From Pochonia chlamydosporia 170 (Eukaryota > Ascomycota > Sordariomycetes > Hypocreales > Clavicipitaceae): a stretch of 64,000 nt of DNA. This document shows, piece after piece, positions 21,814-32,817 of the stretch (position 1 is its first letter; every line of letters begins with the position of its first letter). Where the stretch lies: positions 2,108,001-2,172,000 of the forward strand of contig NC_035796.1 of assembly GCF_001653235.2 (NCBI RefSeq), given 5' to 3'. Below the pieces are notes generated by a model that was not told the origin of the DNA, ran no database searches, and worked only from the letters and a program-made list of their open reading frames with translations. Both the position numbers and the translations under genes were made by a program.

Positions 21814-24800
21814 CTATAGCTCGTCGTCATCATCATCCGAAATAAAAATCGAGTTTCTCTTCGATGTGCCCTCCACCTTGAATGTTTTTGATTTCATATC
21901 CGTAGTGCTGGTCGCCTCGTGTTTGAGATTAGATTCGGTTTTGACATTAACCTTGGTGTCCTCCTCTTTGAAGACTTCGGCCTTCACCCCTTCACTCTTG
22001 ACATCTGCGTTCAAGTCTTCACTTTTGACGTCCTCAGCTTTGATTCCCTCGCCCTTAACACCACCCTTTATATGCTCTTCCTTAACATCCTTTGTATCTT
22101 CATCCTTGACTTGTACCGCAAACTCTCTCTTCACACCCCCAGGCACATCCTCATCGTGGAACATCGCTTCGGCAGCCTCTTCCGCAGCCCTTTCCATCTT
22201 CACATTCTCCGCCTCGTCCAACGCCGCCTCCCTCCTCCTGTAAAACGTATCCAAGCAATTCCTCCTCGCCTCCTGCGACCAACTCTCCACCACGAGCGCA
22301 AATTCTGTAGCGTTGACGAACCCGAATTCTCGAGCCATGGAGCAAAATTGCCGAAGGCGAACGTCCTCCGGTGGCCTATACGTGTTATGCAGCATATCAT
22401 CGTCGTCTTCCTCCTGACCATCTGCAAACAAGGCATTTTGACCCTCTCTGTCTCCGTCTGCGTATGATCGCATGGCGGCTCGGCGTGAGAGTTGTTCTTC
22501 GACTTTCGATGTCCCAACCACCTCGGAGTTATCATGGGTATATTCTACGCCGACAGACGTCAAAATCGCTTGAATGGCGTCGCTCTTCGGCGTGACGGAC
22601 TTGTTAGAATCAAGGAGCTGCTGCTGGTTCTCAGCGGTGAGAAGAGTAGCAAGTTGGCTCATGCCCCCGTCGTCGGCGTTGCCATCCTCGCGTTTCATGA
22701 TACCAAGGGATTCTTGGTCCCTTGCTGCTTGCTCCATGTCCATGTCTGCCATGTCCACGCCCGCTCTCGCCTCAGCGATATTTGTGTTGTTCACAATGTT
22801 CCTCACCAGGCTGGAAGTCCCGTGGTAGGTGAATATATTTGACAACCCAAATATCTCACCCTTTCTGTCCTCGTCGTGCTGGACGCCTTTGAAGTATCGG
22901 CGTTCGGACGAAGCAGTGTAACCGATGTTGGCTTGCTGCTGCTTATACACTTGACGGGCGTACACAATTTCCTCAACTGTACCCTGCGAAATGAGACGGA
23001 AAACCTCAACATCACGGGTTTGGCCGATTCGGTACGCTCGATCTTGAGCCTGCAAGTCCCAGGATGGATTCCAATGCGGGTCCACAATGACAACTTTGTT
23101 GGCCGAGGTGATGTTGAGTCCGACGCCGCCGGCTTTCGTTGAGATGAGGAACACAAACTGCGTGGGGTCTGAGTTGAATGTGTCGACTATGTCTTGCCGC
23201 TCCTCGTAGCTGAGCGAGCCGTCTAGATAACTGACGTTGTAACTTGTACTCGTGAAGAGATGCTGCAAGATACGAAGTAGGCGGACGCTGTGGGAGAAAA
23301 CGAGCACCTTGTCGCCATGCTGATGCCAGAACCTTAACAGCTTCTTCATGACTTTCCACTTGCCACAGAACTCGGGGTTGACAAGATTCCTAATCTGGTC
23401 CCTTTGCTCATAAAGTGGCTTCCACGTATCTGGCAAACACAATTTCAGTGTTTCTAGCTCCTTCTTATGCTTGGTATCGACATCTGTTGTGGATGGAGTG
23501 AGCAGGGCGAGGTGGTTCGCTAGCTTTTGTAAGGTGATCATGCTCGGGAACACGAGAGCCGGCCATCTTCTGCCGTCAGGGAGGTGTGTTTGGCAGCACC
23601 AACCCTTCTTTTTCCCATGCGGGCAACGGTCAGATATGGTACGAAGAAGATGTATTTCATCGCTGCTGAGAAAACTTTCATACGCCTCGGCTTGTAAATC
23701 CGTGAGAGGACAGAAGACAACCCTGTCCGTCTTCTTGGGCAACTGATCCGCAATGAGTGTCTTCATACGCCGCAGAAAATAGCGAGGCAAGAGATTCTGA
23801 ACAAGCTTTTTGGCGGTTTGTCGAGCCAGACTGAGTTGGGCGACGGTTGCATCATGCGACTGACCGACAGTCAGGGGCTTACTGATGGTCTGCATCCATT
23901 CAGCCTTTGCCCCAAAGTGTCCCGGGTTAGTCCAGTCCAGCAATGTCCACAGTTCTTCATATTTATTTTGGATTGCGGTTCCCGTGAGTCCAATGCGGCA
24001 CAGCGCATTTACCTCATTCATAGCCTTGGTCGTTTCCGATGACCTATCCTTGAGACGGTGGCACTCATCTGCGATGCAAGCATCCCACGATACCATGTTG
24101 ATGGCGCTACGGTTATTTTTGTATGTGTCGTAAGTCGTAATCATAACCTCAAGGAGTCCGGAGCGCGCCGTACCCATGATGTCGTCCTTGTTTGTGCCGT
24201 GATAAATGTCGATGTGCCACCAACCCCATCTGTTCAGCTCATTCCTCCAGTTCATAATCAGAGATCCAGGACATATGATGAGAATTCTGGGATACCAGCG
24301 GCCAGGACAGAATCGAATCTCTCTCATGCGCTTGTCGTCCCGCTCATCGCCAGTTTTGCCAAATGCAGCCGTTAAGAAAGCGGCGACCTGGACCGTTTTA
24401 CCAAGACCCATATCATCGCCGAGAATACATCCTTCTTGGTAGACGAATTTCCGATGGAGAAATTTGACTCCCACGACCTGGTAGTCTCGAAGATACTGGG
24501 CAATTGATGCTGGGATCCGTCCAGCTGACTGAGGTAGCTCAATGGCTTTGTATGGGCGAGACGGTTTGATGCCGCTTCTGGCGTCAAATTCAGGTCTTTC
24601 TTTGAGTTCGCCAAGTCTTCTCGACTCGTCAAAGTCAATATCAGTATAATCAGGTGGGAGCATGAGAGCCGCTTCATGATACCGTTTCTTATTGGCATCA
24701 AAGTTCCGGCGTCGCTCTTGCAGGTAATCTGGAATATCTCCCAGATCAAGTTCATCTTTTGCGTCATGTCCATCATTCTTCCCGCGCTTCTTATCATTCT

Positions 24801-25017
24801 TTGCAGCAGACTTCCGTTTTGCCCTTCGTTTCTTGGGCCTTACGGGCACTCCATCTGAGTCGTCGCTCCAGTGGACCTTTTCCGAGACATCATCGTCTTC
24901 AACTTTGCGCTTCCTTGAGCCACTGGCGGACCCTTCTGTGACACCGCCTTCATTTTCGGACGCCGTTGGGTCATCATCGATAATCTCGATAATCTGGTTT
25001 TCATTTTCAATCTTCAT
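21814..25017 (-). CDS. SNF2-family DNA-dependent ATPase, ERCC6L2/Rad26-like
   Basis: A single uninterrupted frame of 1067 aa. The N-terminal 90 residues are acidic and then strongly basic, with KKRRAKRKS as a likely nuclear signal. Helicase motifs run in order: GDDMGLGKT (200-208), motif II DECH, LTGTAIQN, and the C-terminal RecA lobe with STKAGGVGLN and QAQDRAYRIGQ. ERCC6L2 and Rad26-type proteins act at DNA breaks or stalled polymerases; the exact subfamily is an inference from the spacing and from the post-helicase region. A cysteine/histidine cluster (CPHGKKKGWCC) lies in the inter-lobe insertion. The last 130 residues are low-complexity and packed with psi-K-x-E motifs. SIM-like hydrophobic/acidic stretches stand at residues 9-16 and 1057-1067. 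Confidence 0.92.
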   Translation of the reverse strand: MKIENENQIIEIIDDDPTASENEGGVTEGSASGSRKRKVEDDDVSEKVHWSDDSDGVPVRPKKRRAKRKSAAKNDKKRGKNDGHDAKDELDLGDIPDYLQERRRNFDANKKRYHEAALMLPPDYTDIDFDESRRLGELKERPEFDARSGIKPSRPYKAIELPQSAGRIPASIAQYLRDYQVVGVKFLHRKFVYQEGCILGDDMGLGKTVQVAAFLTAAFGKTGDERDDKRMREIRFCPGRWYPRILIICPGSLIMNWRNELNRWGWWHIDIYHGTNKDDIMGTARSGLLEVMITTYDTYKNNRSAINMVSWDACIADECHRLKDRSSETTKAMNEVNALCRIGLTGTAIQNKYEELWTLLDWTNPGHFGAKAEWMQTISKPLTVGQSHDATVAQLSLARQTAKKLVQNLLPRYFLRRMKTLIADQLPKKTDRVVFCPLTDLQAEAYESFLSSDEIHLLRTISDRCPHGKKKGWCCQTHLPDGRRWPALVFPSMITLQKLANHLALLTPSTTDVDTKHKKELETLKLCLPDTWKPLYEQRDQIRNLVNPEFCGKWKVMKKLLRFWHQHGDKVLVFSHSVRLLRILQHLFTSTSYNVSYLDGSLSYEERQDIVDTFNSDPTQFVFLISTKAGGVGLNITSANKVVIVDPHWNPSWDLQAQDRAYRIGQTRDVEVFRLISQGTVEEIVYARQVYKQQQANIGYTASSERRYFKGVQHDEDRKGEIFGLSNIFTYHGTSSLVRNIVNNTNIAEARAGVDMADMDMEQAARDQESLGIMKREDGNADDGGMSQLATLLTAENQQQLLDSNKSVTPKSDAIQAILTSVGVEYTHDNSEVVGTSKVEEQLSRRAAMRSYADGDREGQNALFADGQEEDDDDMLHNTYRPPEDVRLRQFCSMAREFGFVNATEFALVVESWSQEARRNCLDTFYRRREAALDEAENVKMERAAEEAAEAMFHDEDVPGGVKREFAVQVKDEDTKDVKEEHIKGGVKGEGIKAEDVKSEDLNADVKSEGVKAEVFKEEDTKVNVKTESNLKHEATSTTDMKSKTFKVEGTSKRNSIFISDDDDDEL

Positions 25018-25600
25018 TTTGGCGTCGCCATGATGTTGTGCAGTTTAATGAGAACGATGTGTGAATGCGCGTGGGTAAAACGCGGGTTCAAAGTTGCAAA
25101 GTTGACGCCACTCTAGGCAAACACGCTCACACGTGACTGCCTTGGCAAATGGGAATTGTCTACAATCACCTTCCTTTACACCTGGGAAATCTAATCATGT
25201 AATCAATTGGCTTTCTTCGAACTTGTGACATAATTTCTCTAACATCTATTGTTGATAAAACTCTCCCTGTTCGTGAGTGTGCTTTTGCGCAGTCCCAACA
25301 CCCTTGAGGCAGCATTCGTCCAACCAGAACATGAAAGTTCGTCGCAGAGGGCAAATGTAGTTTGACTACATCTCACGATGTGGGAATTGGCTATCACCAA
25401 TTGTACTGATTCATCCTCATTGAGAGCGGGTTTTGATCTTTCCAAACTGACCCGAGAGCAGGATCGATTTTCACCCATTGATCGACATTCACAACAAATC
25501 AAGATCCCCCTGGTCGGAACTCGAGAATGTTTGTTGCTGCGATACCTCTTACTCTAAATCGAGCAAGAAGACGAAGCTTCACAGTAAGTGAGACGGATAA
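25018..25600. other. SNF2 promoter region / MFS 3' flank
   Basis: Upstream region of the SNF2 gene and 3' end of the MFS gene, both on the minus strand. Small frames here are short and unsupported. Confidence 0.45.
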
Positions 25601-27519
25601 CTACACCAAAAAGCGGAATCCATGCTCCACAGCCTCCCCAGGCGCAGCATTGATGGCACCTTCAACTGTCTCGCCTCTATCCAACTTCCTGTTCAGCCGG
25701 ACTAGCATTCTCTTCAGCACAAACGCTGCAATTATTGCCACCGCTGCCATGACGCAATTGTGAATAAAGGCTCCGGTATACCTCGGCGCAGCCGACTTTG
25801 GGTACAAATAGCTCGCATAGATGGATGTGCTGTTTGCTACTGCATTGATGAATGCCAATGCGGCGGCTCGTTTGGCTGGTGGACGTGGTAAGGTATTGCT
25901 AATCCAAGCCAAAGCAGTAGTAAATCCGCTATATAGCCCGGGAATCTGAGAATATCACAAGTCAGCAAGCAGCCTGTCAGATCGACAGCAACAGGCAAAC
26001 TCACCATAAGCATAATGGCGACGTATCTTGCAGCTGTGTTGGTTGTGGCAGCAGAGATGATAAACGTCACCATAGCCAGGCATAATGGAATAGAAATATG
26101 ATAGAACCGCTCGCCTGTTCTGTCGGCATGCCACGCTGTTGCAAACGTGGTGATAACTCCGAGCACGTACGGCGGCGCGGTCAGCAAAAGTGTGACGACT
26201 GGCTTGTATTTGAGAGTCGAAACCACGGTGGGGAAGAAATTCGTCACAGACGCAGCAGAGATGTTTCCAAAGAGGAGCACAAGCTGTGATTGATGTCAGT
26301 ATAACGAACGCAGTACTGTTTCGGGGAACTGACCAGAACCCAGGTCTTCACGTCTTCCAGCGCAAGTTTAAACCCGTGCCACATAGTTTGCTCTTCAGAA
26401 TTCACCCAATCGTCCTGACCAATATCTTCTTCTAGTCTCCAGGTAGCGAGTGCCATTTCCTCCTTGTTCAGCCATGTCGTTGTTCGTGGAAAGTCGGGCA
26501 GGATGAAGAAGGCAAAAATTGCGATGACAATGGTAATCGCGCCTTCGATGATGAACAGCCAGCGCCAGGCGCGGAGGCCACGGGTTCCGTCCATATTTCC
26601 TGTGATTCCTGCGGCAATAAGCCCTGAAAAGGCTCCAGATATGAGAGACCCTGCATAAAGGTATGTGGTGCGCACGCCCAATTCCTTGCGGGTGTACCAG
26701 CAGCTGAGATAGTACAGGCAACCCGGCTAACCCCAAACGTGTCAGTAATGCATATAGAATGAAGGAGATGTATTTTCTCGTACAAAATATGCTGCTTCAA
26801 CAAAACCAAGGAAGAACCTGGCAGCTAGGAGTCCTCCAAAGGAGTGTGCGGCGGCCGTCGCCGTTGATATGATTCCCCATATGGCCATCTAGGCTCGTCT
26901 TAGTAAAAGCTGTACAATGCGCTAGACACGGTTTCTTACGCAGATGGGCAAATATTTGCCTGGCTTCCCCATTTTGTTGAGAAGCAAGTTGGACGGCACT
27001 TGCATTAAAAGATACCTATACGGATGAGCAACAGTCTTGCAAGTGCGATTGGAAACGAGGTACACTTACCCTACGAAGAGAATACTGACTGCAGTCTACG
27101 TTGAATATGATTAGCGAGAAGCCAGTGCTCCAGTTTGAAAAGTCCTCACCGAAAATTGAGTACCGCTTGAATTAAGCTTCAAATCATCTTCCAAACCGGC
27201 GAATCTCGCGGATGCAATGTTATTTCTATCCATCGGTTAGATTTGCATCATCCTATACTCCGAAAATCACTTACCTGTCAATGTAGTTCAAGATGTACAT
27301 GATCACTATCATTGGGAGAATGCGAAAGTCAATCTTTCGGAGGAGCTTCTTCTCCAGCCGCTCTCGCTCCTCTGGCGTCAACTGGCGAATTATCTCGGGA
27401 GGTTCAAATCCTCTCGGTGCATCTTTAGCAGCCCCATCTGCCGAATGAGTCGAATGGGCGACTTCTGCCGAGATGTTGTCTGCTGCTGGAAGAGCAGCCT
27501 TGTCATCTGTGCCGCTCAT
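25601..27519 (-). CDS. MFS permease, Dal5/allantoate permease (ACS) family
   Basis: A plasma-membrane proton symporter of the anion:cation symporter group; relatives carry allantoate, nicotinate, pantothenate or related small acids. Eight exons on the minus strand (27275-27519, 27150-27225, 27070-27095, 26940-27015, 26784-26888, 26334-26726, 26005-26283 and 25601-25945) give 514 aa with consistent phases. The family pattern is clear: a soluble N-terminus, then MYILNYIDRNNIASARFAGL, GYLLMQVPSNLLL, an AAARFF-like LAARFFLGFVEAAYFPGC and 12 membrane helices. One exon is only 26 nt. The substrate cannot be read from sequence. It stands alone, with no metabolic partner beside it. Confidence 0.9.
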
Positions 27520-29320
27520 GGCGGAATACTCTTGAAGGCAGCTCGTGTTGCTTGTTCGAATAATGACAACTATCAACAACAATGACGGAAGACAACTTCG
27601 CACGTAAAAATAAGCTTGCCAGGGAGCAGTAAGAACTCAAACAAGAAAAATGCCTGACCTTTATTTGACGTCTATGGCTATTAGGAACGTGTCGGCCTTT
27701 TCCCCGCAGATTCATTTGCCGTCCCGCGGGCCACCACATTGTACAACTTCCTTCAGGAAAATGGTCCCGAAGTAGCGCCATCTCGGGGTTTCTGACTAGC
27801 GAGTAGGGAAATTGATGCTCGACGCGAAATCCTGGCCTGGTTTGCCTGGATCATGATTGTCATCACCATGATTTGCGGGGAAGGCTGCGCTAAAACGTGG
27901 GGGTAAGCCGCTGATGCTGATGCCGGGATTATGAAGAACGAGAAGTTGCGTGAAGTTGGTTGCCATTTGCCTCGTGGGGGCGAGTTGAGAAGATCAAATT
28001 GCTGGGGACAAATGGTCTGACGAGTGGCACTTATTTGAAGCGGTATTGGATACATTTCAAACCTGGAGATGCTGATGTTGCAAAGCAGACGAAGAGCACG
28101 ATGGCCCTGAGATGATTCAGATCGATTCGCACTGGGCCGGTTCAGCCTCTATCCTACCGAGAATAACTGCCAGTTCGCAAATGCAGTTGAAATACACAAT
28201 GATGCAGATCGTCCTCTTTAGCCGCCATCTTAGCCGTCGGCTTTGAGCTCGTTAGGCAACCCATGCTGGCCCAGGACATGATCACGCACATTGCAACCAT
28301 TGACTACGTTGACTCGACAACAAATTCTTCTTGAATTAGACGACGATCAATCTTGGGCACGACGCCGTTCTAGAACTGATATCGAAGGCAACAGTCCGGC
28401 AGGTCGTTTTCCACCAAAGTTCCTGTTTTGGATGATGATCGAATATGGATGTAAGTGGCGCCGCCTCCCCTGTCCCTGTTTCTTCAATAGCGTATACCTT
28501 ACAAACAGTGTCAAAGAAGTCTAAACTAAAGTACGCACACTGTTAAAAATGGTAATGTTTGCATACGCGATAAGCGAAACAATTGTCACATTTTCTGATG
28601 GGAGAATTGCTTGTGGACGAGAATGTGAATACAGCAGATATACATGCAGGTCGTAGACCTAATGCTGGTGAGGAACAACTCTGCTATAAGCTTTTATTTG
28701 TGTCAACATCCCAATATAGAAATCTGCTGATTCACAAGGGTAGTCATTCGTCCTCGGCTCCGCTTTGCTAGAGTCGAAAATGCCATTAGAGTATGCCAAA
28801 CCGGATACACGATTCTTTTTGTCTGTAAGTACGTGGCTCGAATTAGCCTGTTAGTCTTTTCGCCTCGATCGCCGAGGAAGCTCGTCCCTGTGACTAGCAT
28901 TACACGCCCGGTTTCAGATACGATTTTCGCCCCCGGGGCACGTTAACGTTAGACACTCATACTGACTGAGGCGAATATCGCAAACGATCTTATTATTCTA
29001 ATCTTCTGGCCTGGAAAATGGCTGTTCACATCAATCACCACATCCCAAGACCCAAGGCAATGTCGCTTAACCTCGTATGAGCGAGGCCTTTCAGAAATCC
29101 TCAGATATCAAGGCTTGGCTGCCCTACTTCTGGTGAAGAAAACCCCACAGAACCAACAGTTTGTTGGTTTTTGCCCTTTGACTTTTCCAACCATCTCCGG
29201 AGTAGACTCCGGTCAACTCATACGCATGTTGACAGCGTAAGGCATTGCGCTCTGACGGTGAAGTTGCAGCAACCACGGTAACGGCAACTCAAGTGAGTTC
29301 CCCGTAGACAGGACCGACTG

Positions 29321-29350
29321 CACTAAGGCAGTAGACACTAAGGCAGTAGA
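29321..29350. repeat. 15-bp perfect tandem duplication
   Basis: CACTAAGGCAGTAGA occurs twice head to tail with no spacer, at 29321-29335 and 29336-29350, in non-coding sequence. Confidence 0.85.
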
Positions 29351-30100
29351 TATTCACATGGACTGAGGGTCTGAGAGCAATCATGACTCGCAGACGCAAG
29401 ATGGGCATCCATCCGTTATGAGCACTGCCCAACGCCTTTACCCTTATTACATAACCGAACACTGTGCGCAGGAATCATTGGTGCATCCTCTCCTCGGGGT
29501 ACAGATATGTTGGGTCTGTCCGTTCCACAGACGATTTGGTGCCTTCGATTCAAGCATGTTGGCCAATTGGAAAAGATGATGAGCGTATTCCCTAGCCTAA
29601 TTTTCAGGAGCAAGCGTGAGAAGCAAAAGTCCTGGGTGCTGCCATGTAAAACAGCAGTATTTACGCTACAAGCGCGGACAAGAACCCGGCCCTCAAGTCT
29701 GTGAGATCTACCACACCCAATCGCTTCACTTCAGACAGGGAGTTGCCCTTGCCCATCGACCCAAGCTATTGATTGATATTTAGATGACCAAGGAAGAGAA
29801 TCACCTGCTTTGACTGCACGTGGCTTTCTGTGATGGGCAGGGTGCTCAGACATTGACATTGAATCAATTCGACGCAAACGCCTCCCAGTGGCCTGGTTGA
29901 CCATCTCGTTTATTCCCAGAGAGGCCAAGCAGATTCTGATCCCGACCACGATGGCAGGAAATGTCTCCCCAGTAAAGAGTTGTGGCAGGTGACGGGTCAT
30001 TCTGCCTCTGATTAGGCAGATGAGCAACAAGCTGTTGGTGATATACCAAAGCGAATGCACACTAAAGAGACAAAAAAGCAAAGAAAACGCACCTCCATGA

Positions 30101-30340
30101 TTACGGTGTACTTCGAACAATAGCATTTGAAATGAAAAACACCACCGCCATCACAGAATCACATGTCTCAGCACTACCGACATTGTGGCTTGTGTAGAAT
30201 GCCGATTTACATACCAAGACAGAAGGAGTCGGGGCCAGAATAAGGCTCCAAACTGCCCCAACTAATGAGATATCAAACCTCGTACGCGCCCACCAGGGAT
30301 AAAGTATTGGAATGGTGGCGATGTCAACCGCATAGACCAC
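30101..30340 (-). pseudogene. possible remnant of a small membrane protein
   Basis: On the minus strand, an exon-like segment (30215-30340) follows a CGCAG acceptor and encodes VVYAVDIATIPILYPWW, then a hydrophobic helix ending in LAPTPSVL at a GTATGT donor. After 48 nt, an acceptor precedes CDSVMAVVFFISNAIV, then a stop. The two-helix pattern recalls fungal MARVEL-type proteins. No start exon with a matching frame exists upstream, and the frame breaks downstream. Most likely a decayed gene, possibly chance. Confidence 0.2.
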
Positions 30341-30692
30341 CTGCGATGTTGGAGGCTGCGTCGCAAGAGTCGCCAGCTGGTCCCTGTGCCCGAACTCACT
30401 TTCTGATCATCACATATTGCACCTCCTCACTTGGCAAATCAAAGGGATACCACGAAGGGTCAAAAAAGAGAAGTGAGAACTCAGCGTGGCGTCCCATTGC
30501 CTCAACCGAGTGTTGGCGCCCAGATTGAGATGACTCGGGTCGATCGAAGGATAGACTTCTACTTCAGCTGGCCTTTACGAAAACCTTTTGTAGTTTTACA
30601 TACGTCTACGAGCAGTTCGTTTCTCCATTTCCAAAGTTCGACGGAAGCTGAAAGGGGTACCACGGCTTAATGACGACGCAGCCCTTCCTATC

Positions 30693-32108
30693 ATGGCGAA
30701 ATACCCATTTCTGGCAGAAGTATGGACCGAATTCGCCCTAGGATTGCTCGTCATGTGCGCCCGCATAGCATGTCGGGTCAGATCAGTAGGAAGCAAATGG
30801 GACGGAGATGACTACCTTACCATAGTGGCAGGTATCCTCTGGACGGTTAGTGCAGCGCTCCTCAAGATCGGATAAGAGTCTAACGTGGACGAAGATTGAA
30901 ATAATGCTACTACCAGCTATAGGTATGCGAGCCTTCCAGGTATTCAAAGCGCAAAACTAATAATGTAGGGTCCCTCGGTAGCATCAAAGGCATGACGGAC
31001 GAAATTGCCCGCACCCTCACCGAAGAACAGAAGAACCGCATTACAAGTGGGAGTAAATTAGTATTCTTGGGCTGGTTCATCTACGTCACTCTGATATGGG
31101 TGCTGAAGGCGTGCATGCTATATCTCTACGGGAGATTGACGTGAGAACAATCTTTTTGACTGGGAAACAACATGAGTATTACTGACAGCTACAGGCTGGA
31201 CCTCAAGCAACGGAAGCTGGTCAAGTTCACGGCGGTGGTTTGCGTCTTGGCATATATTTCCGCTGTTTTGGTTATGCTATTCCACTGTAGGCCGATGTAT
31301 AAGAACTGGCAGGTGTACCCATACCCGGGAGGTGAGTATTCAGACTCTAAGCTTGATTTGCTGCGTTTACTAACAATACGCAGATTCCTGCGCCTTGAAT
31401 ATACATAGCCTTTATGCCCTTGCCGTCACGAACATCAGGTACGAACTTTCGAGCGAAAAGACGATACAGAAGCTGACGAATATAGTACTGATATATTCAT
31501 TGTGGCTATACCGCTGCCGCTGCTTCGGAAAGTCCAGATGCCGTGTCACAGGTTCGTGTCATCTTTATGACAGTTTGAACTATGTACTTATGATTCTGTT
31601 AGGAAGCTGCTTTGTGGACTTTGGCTCTGCACAGGTATCTTCGTCATAATAGCCACATTCCTCCGCTGCGTATTTGGCCTCCAATTCCCGACCAGTGTCA
31701 GCAACGGAACCATTTGGTCCATCCGAGAAACCGTACGTCTGCAACAGCTTTCATCGTCGCCCCAGCTAACATGAATAGGTTGTTGCCATCCTCGCCGCCA
31801 ACACCCCCGTCATAGGACCCTGGATTGCCCGTACAGCGCGCCACCTACCCGTTCTTTCGTCGGGCGATGGCTCCAAAACCAGCCGGAAGAGCGCTGGTAC
31901 GCCGGCCCCGGGGGGTCACCAGTTTTCTCGTATCGAGAGACTTGCCAAGGAGAATAGAATCCGGAGAGGACTGGGCCTCTCGACAATTGCCGACGCCAGC
32001 AAAGAGAACGTCGTAACAGTGGAGGAGCAAGAGTTGCAGCATTTGAGCCATTCACAGGCTAATATGAGCGTGAAGATGGAGAATGAGGCATCTTCTGCGA
32101 ATGTATGA
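30693..32108 (+). CDS. PTH11-like seven-TM receptor (no CFEM domain)
   Basis: Integral membrane protein related to the Pth11 class of fungal receptors. Seven exons: 30693-30870, 30969-31140, 31195-31331, 31384-31438, 31486-31551, 31603-31732 and 31779-32108, total 355 aa, with every phase agreeing. Family blocks are easy to follow: KWDGDDYLTIVAGILWT, GSIKGMTDE, GWFIYVTLIWVLKACMLYLY, VLFHCRP-like VMLFHCRPMYKNWQVYPYPG, DIFIVAIPLPLLRKVQMP and the end of the helical core NGTIWSIRETVVAILAANTP. The cytosolic tail is polar and about 90 residues long. The first intron starts with GA rather than GT (30871-30968). Without it the frame stops at once; with it the protein is complete and family-like. Either a GA-AG intron or a recent splice-site mutation. 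Confidence 0.8.
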
Positions 32109-32506
32109 TTAGGGTATGGTAAGTGTTTAAAGCGAGCATTGTCAATTTTCCATCAGGAAAGGTGAATACCGGGACCAAGCTACTGTGCTGAGTGACGATT
32201 GTATTGACACTGGGCATACGGGATACTTTGGGCGGCTTTCTATGGGCATTGTTTCTGGATCTAGCAGGGGATTGTACAATTGATGAATGAATGTCACAAA
32301 TGTACCTGAATTGAGGTTCTTGGAGGAAGAATGTTAAATTTTTAATGAATTGAACGATTTACATGAATCCAAACGCCTATATACAATGCCGCTAACAGTG
32401 ATCTGCTTCAAATTTCTTCAGAAACAAAATCTAGCATCCTAGGTATGGGATGCTTCATCCCCTCCTCATGGATTTCGCAAATGAAAGCGCCTCCGAGACC
32501 TTGAAG
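32109..32506. other. convergent spacer
   Basis: Lies between two convergent 3' ends. AT-rich, with no gene; expected to be 3' UTR from both sides. Confidence 0.5.
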
Positions 32507-32817
32507 TCAAACGTGGCCGTCGGCAACAGCCTTGGCGAGGTACGGCCAGCCAAGTAGCATGGTGATGCCAGGGAAGAAACTGCGTGTTGTTAGTATTGCT
32601 GTCCCCATTACTTTAGCTAGAGATTGAGTCGGTATACGTACATGGCGGCCTGCTTGCCAACACGTTTCCCCTCAGCGACCCAGTCGGCCTTGGCGGACTT
32701 TTGTGCAATAGAAAGTCGCTGGAAGGGATGTGTTTCCATCGACCGGGCTGCAGAGCGGGCAGCGGAGAGAATGGAGAATGACCTCCTTGTGGCGATGCGA
32801 GACACGGCAGAGTTCAT
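32507..32817 (-). CDS. small mitochondrial membrane protein, 82 aa, unknown function
   Basis: Two exons on the minus strand, 32642-32817 and 32507-32579, with a 62-nt GT-AG intron. The start MNSAVSRIATRRSFSILSAA is rich in Arg, Ser and Ala and lacks acidic residues, a likely mitochondrial presequence. The middle is polar (SAKADWVAEGKRVGKQ). The end, FFPGITMLLGWPYLAKAVAD, is one hydrophobic helix. Size and shape resemble supernumerary subunits of respiratory complexes, but I cannot name it. The donor is AT|GTACGT; using the other GTATAC donor three bases downstream breaks the frame. Confidence 0.72.

Larger units (their letters stand above)
27520..30692. other. sparse 3.2 kb region between MFS and PTH11-like genes
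   Basis: Largest gene-poor stretch besides the left end. It holds a 15-bp tandem duplication (29321-29350), a near-perfect palindrome CCGGAGT-AG-ACTCCGG at 29197-29212, and a possible membrane-protein remnant at 30101-30340. The outer ends should hold two divergent promoters. No complete gene could be built on either strand. Confidence 0.45.

Noticed and set aside
21866..22243. Ser/Leu-rich frame antisense to the SNF2 tail
   Set aside because: Mirror image of the lysine/glutamate repeat on the other strand.
30924..30929. 6-nt exon in the PTH11-like gene
   Set aside because: It keeps the frame but needs the donor at 30831 and removes a conserved helix segment; the GA-AG intron gives a better protein.
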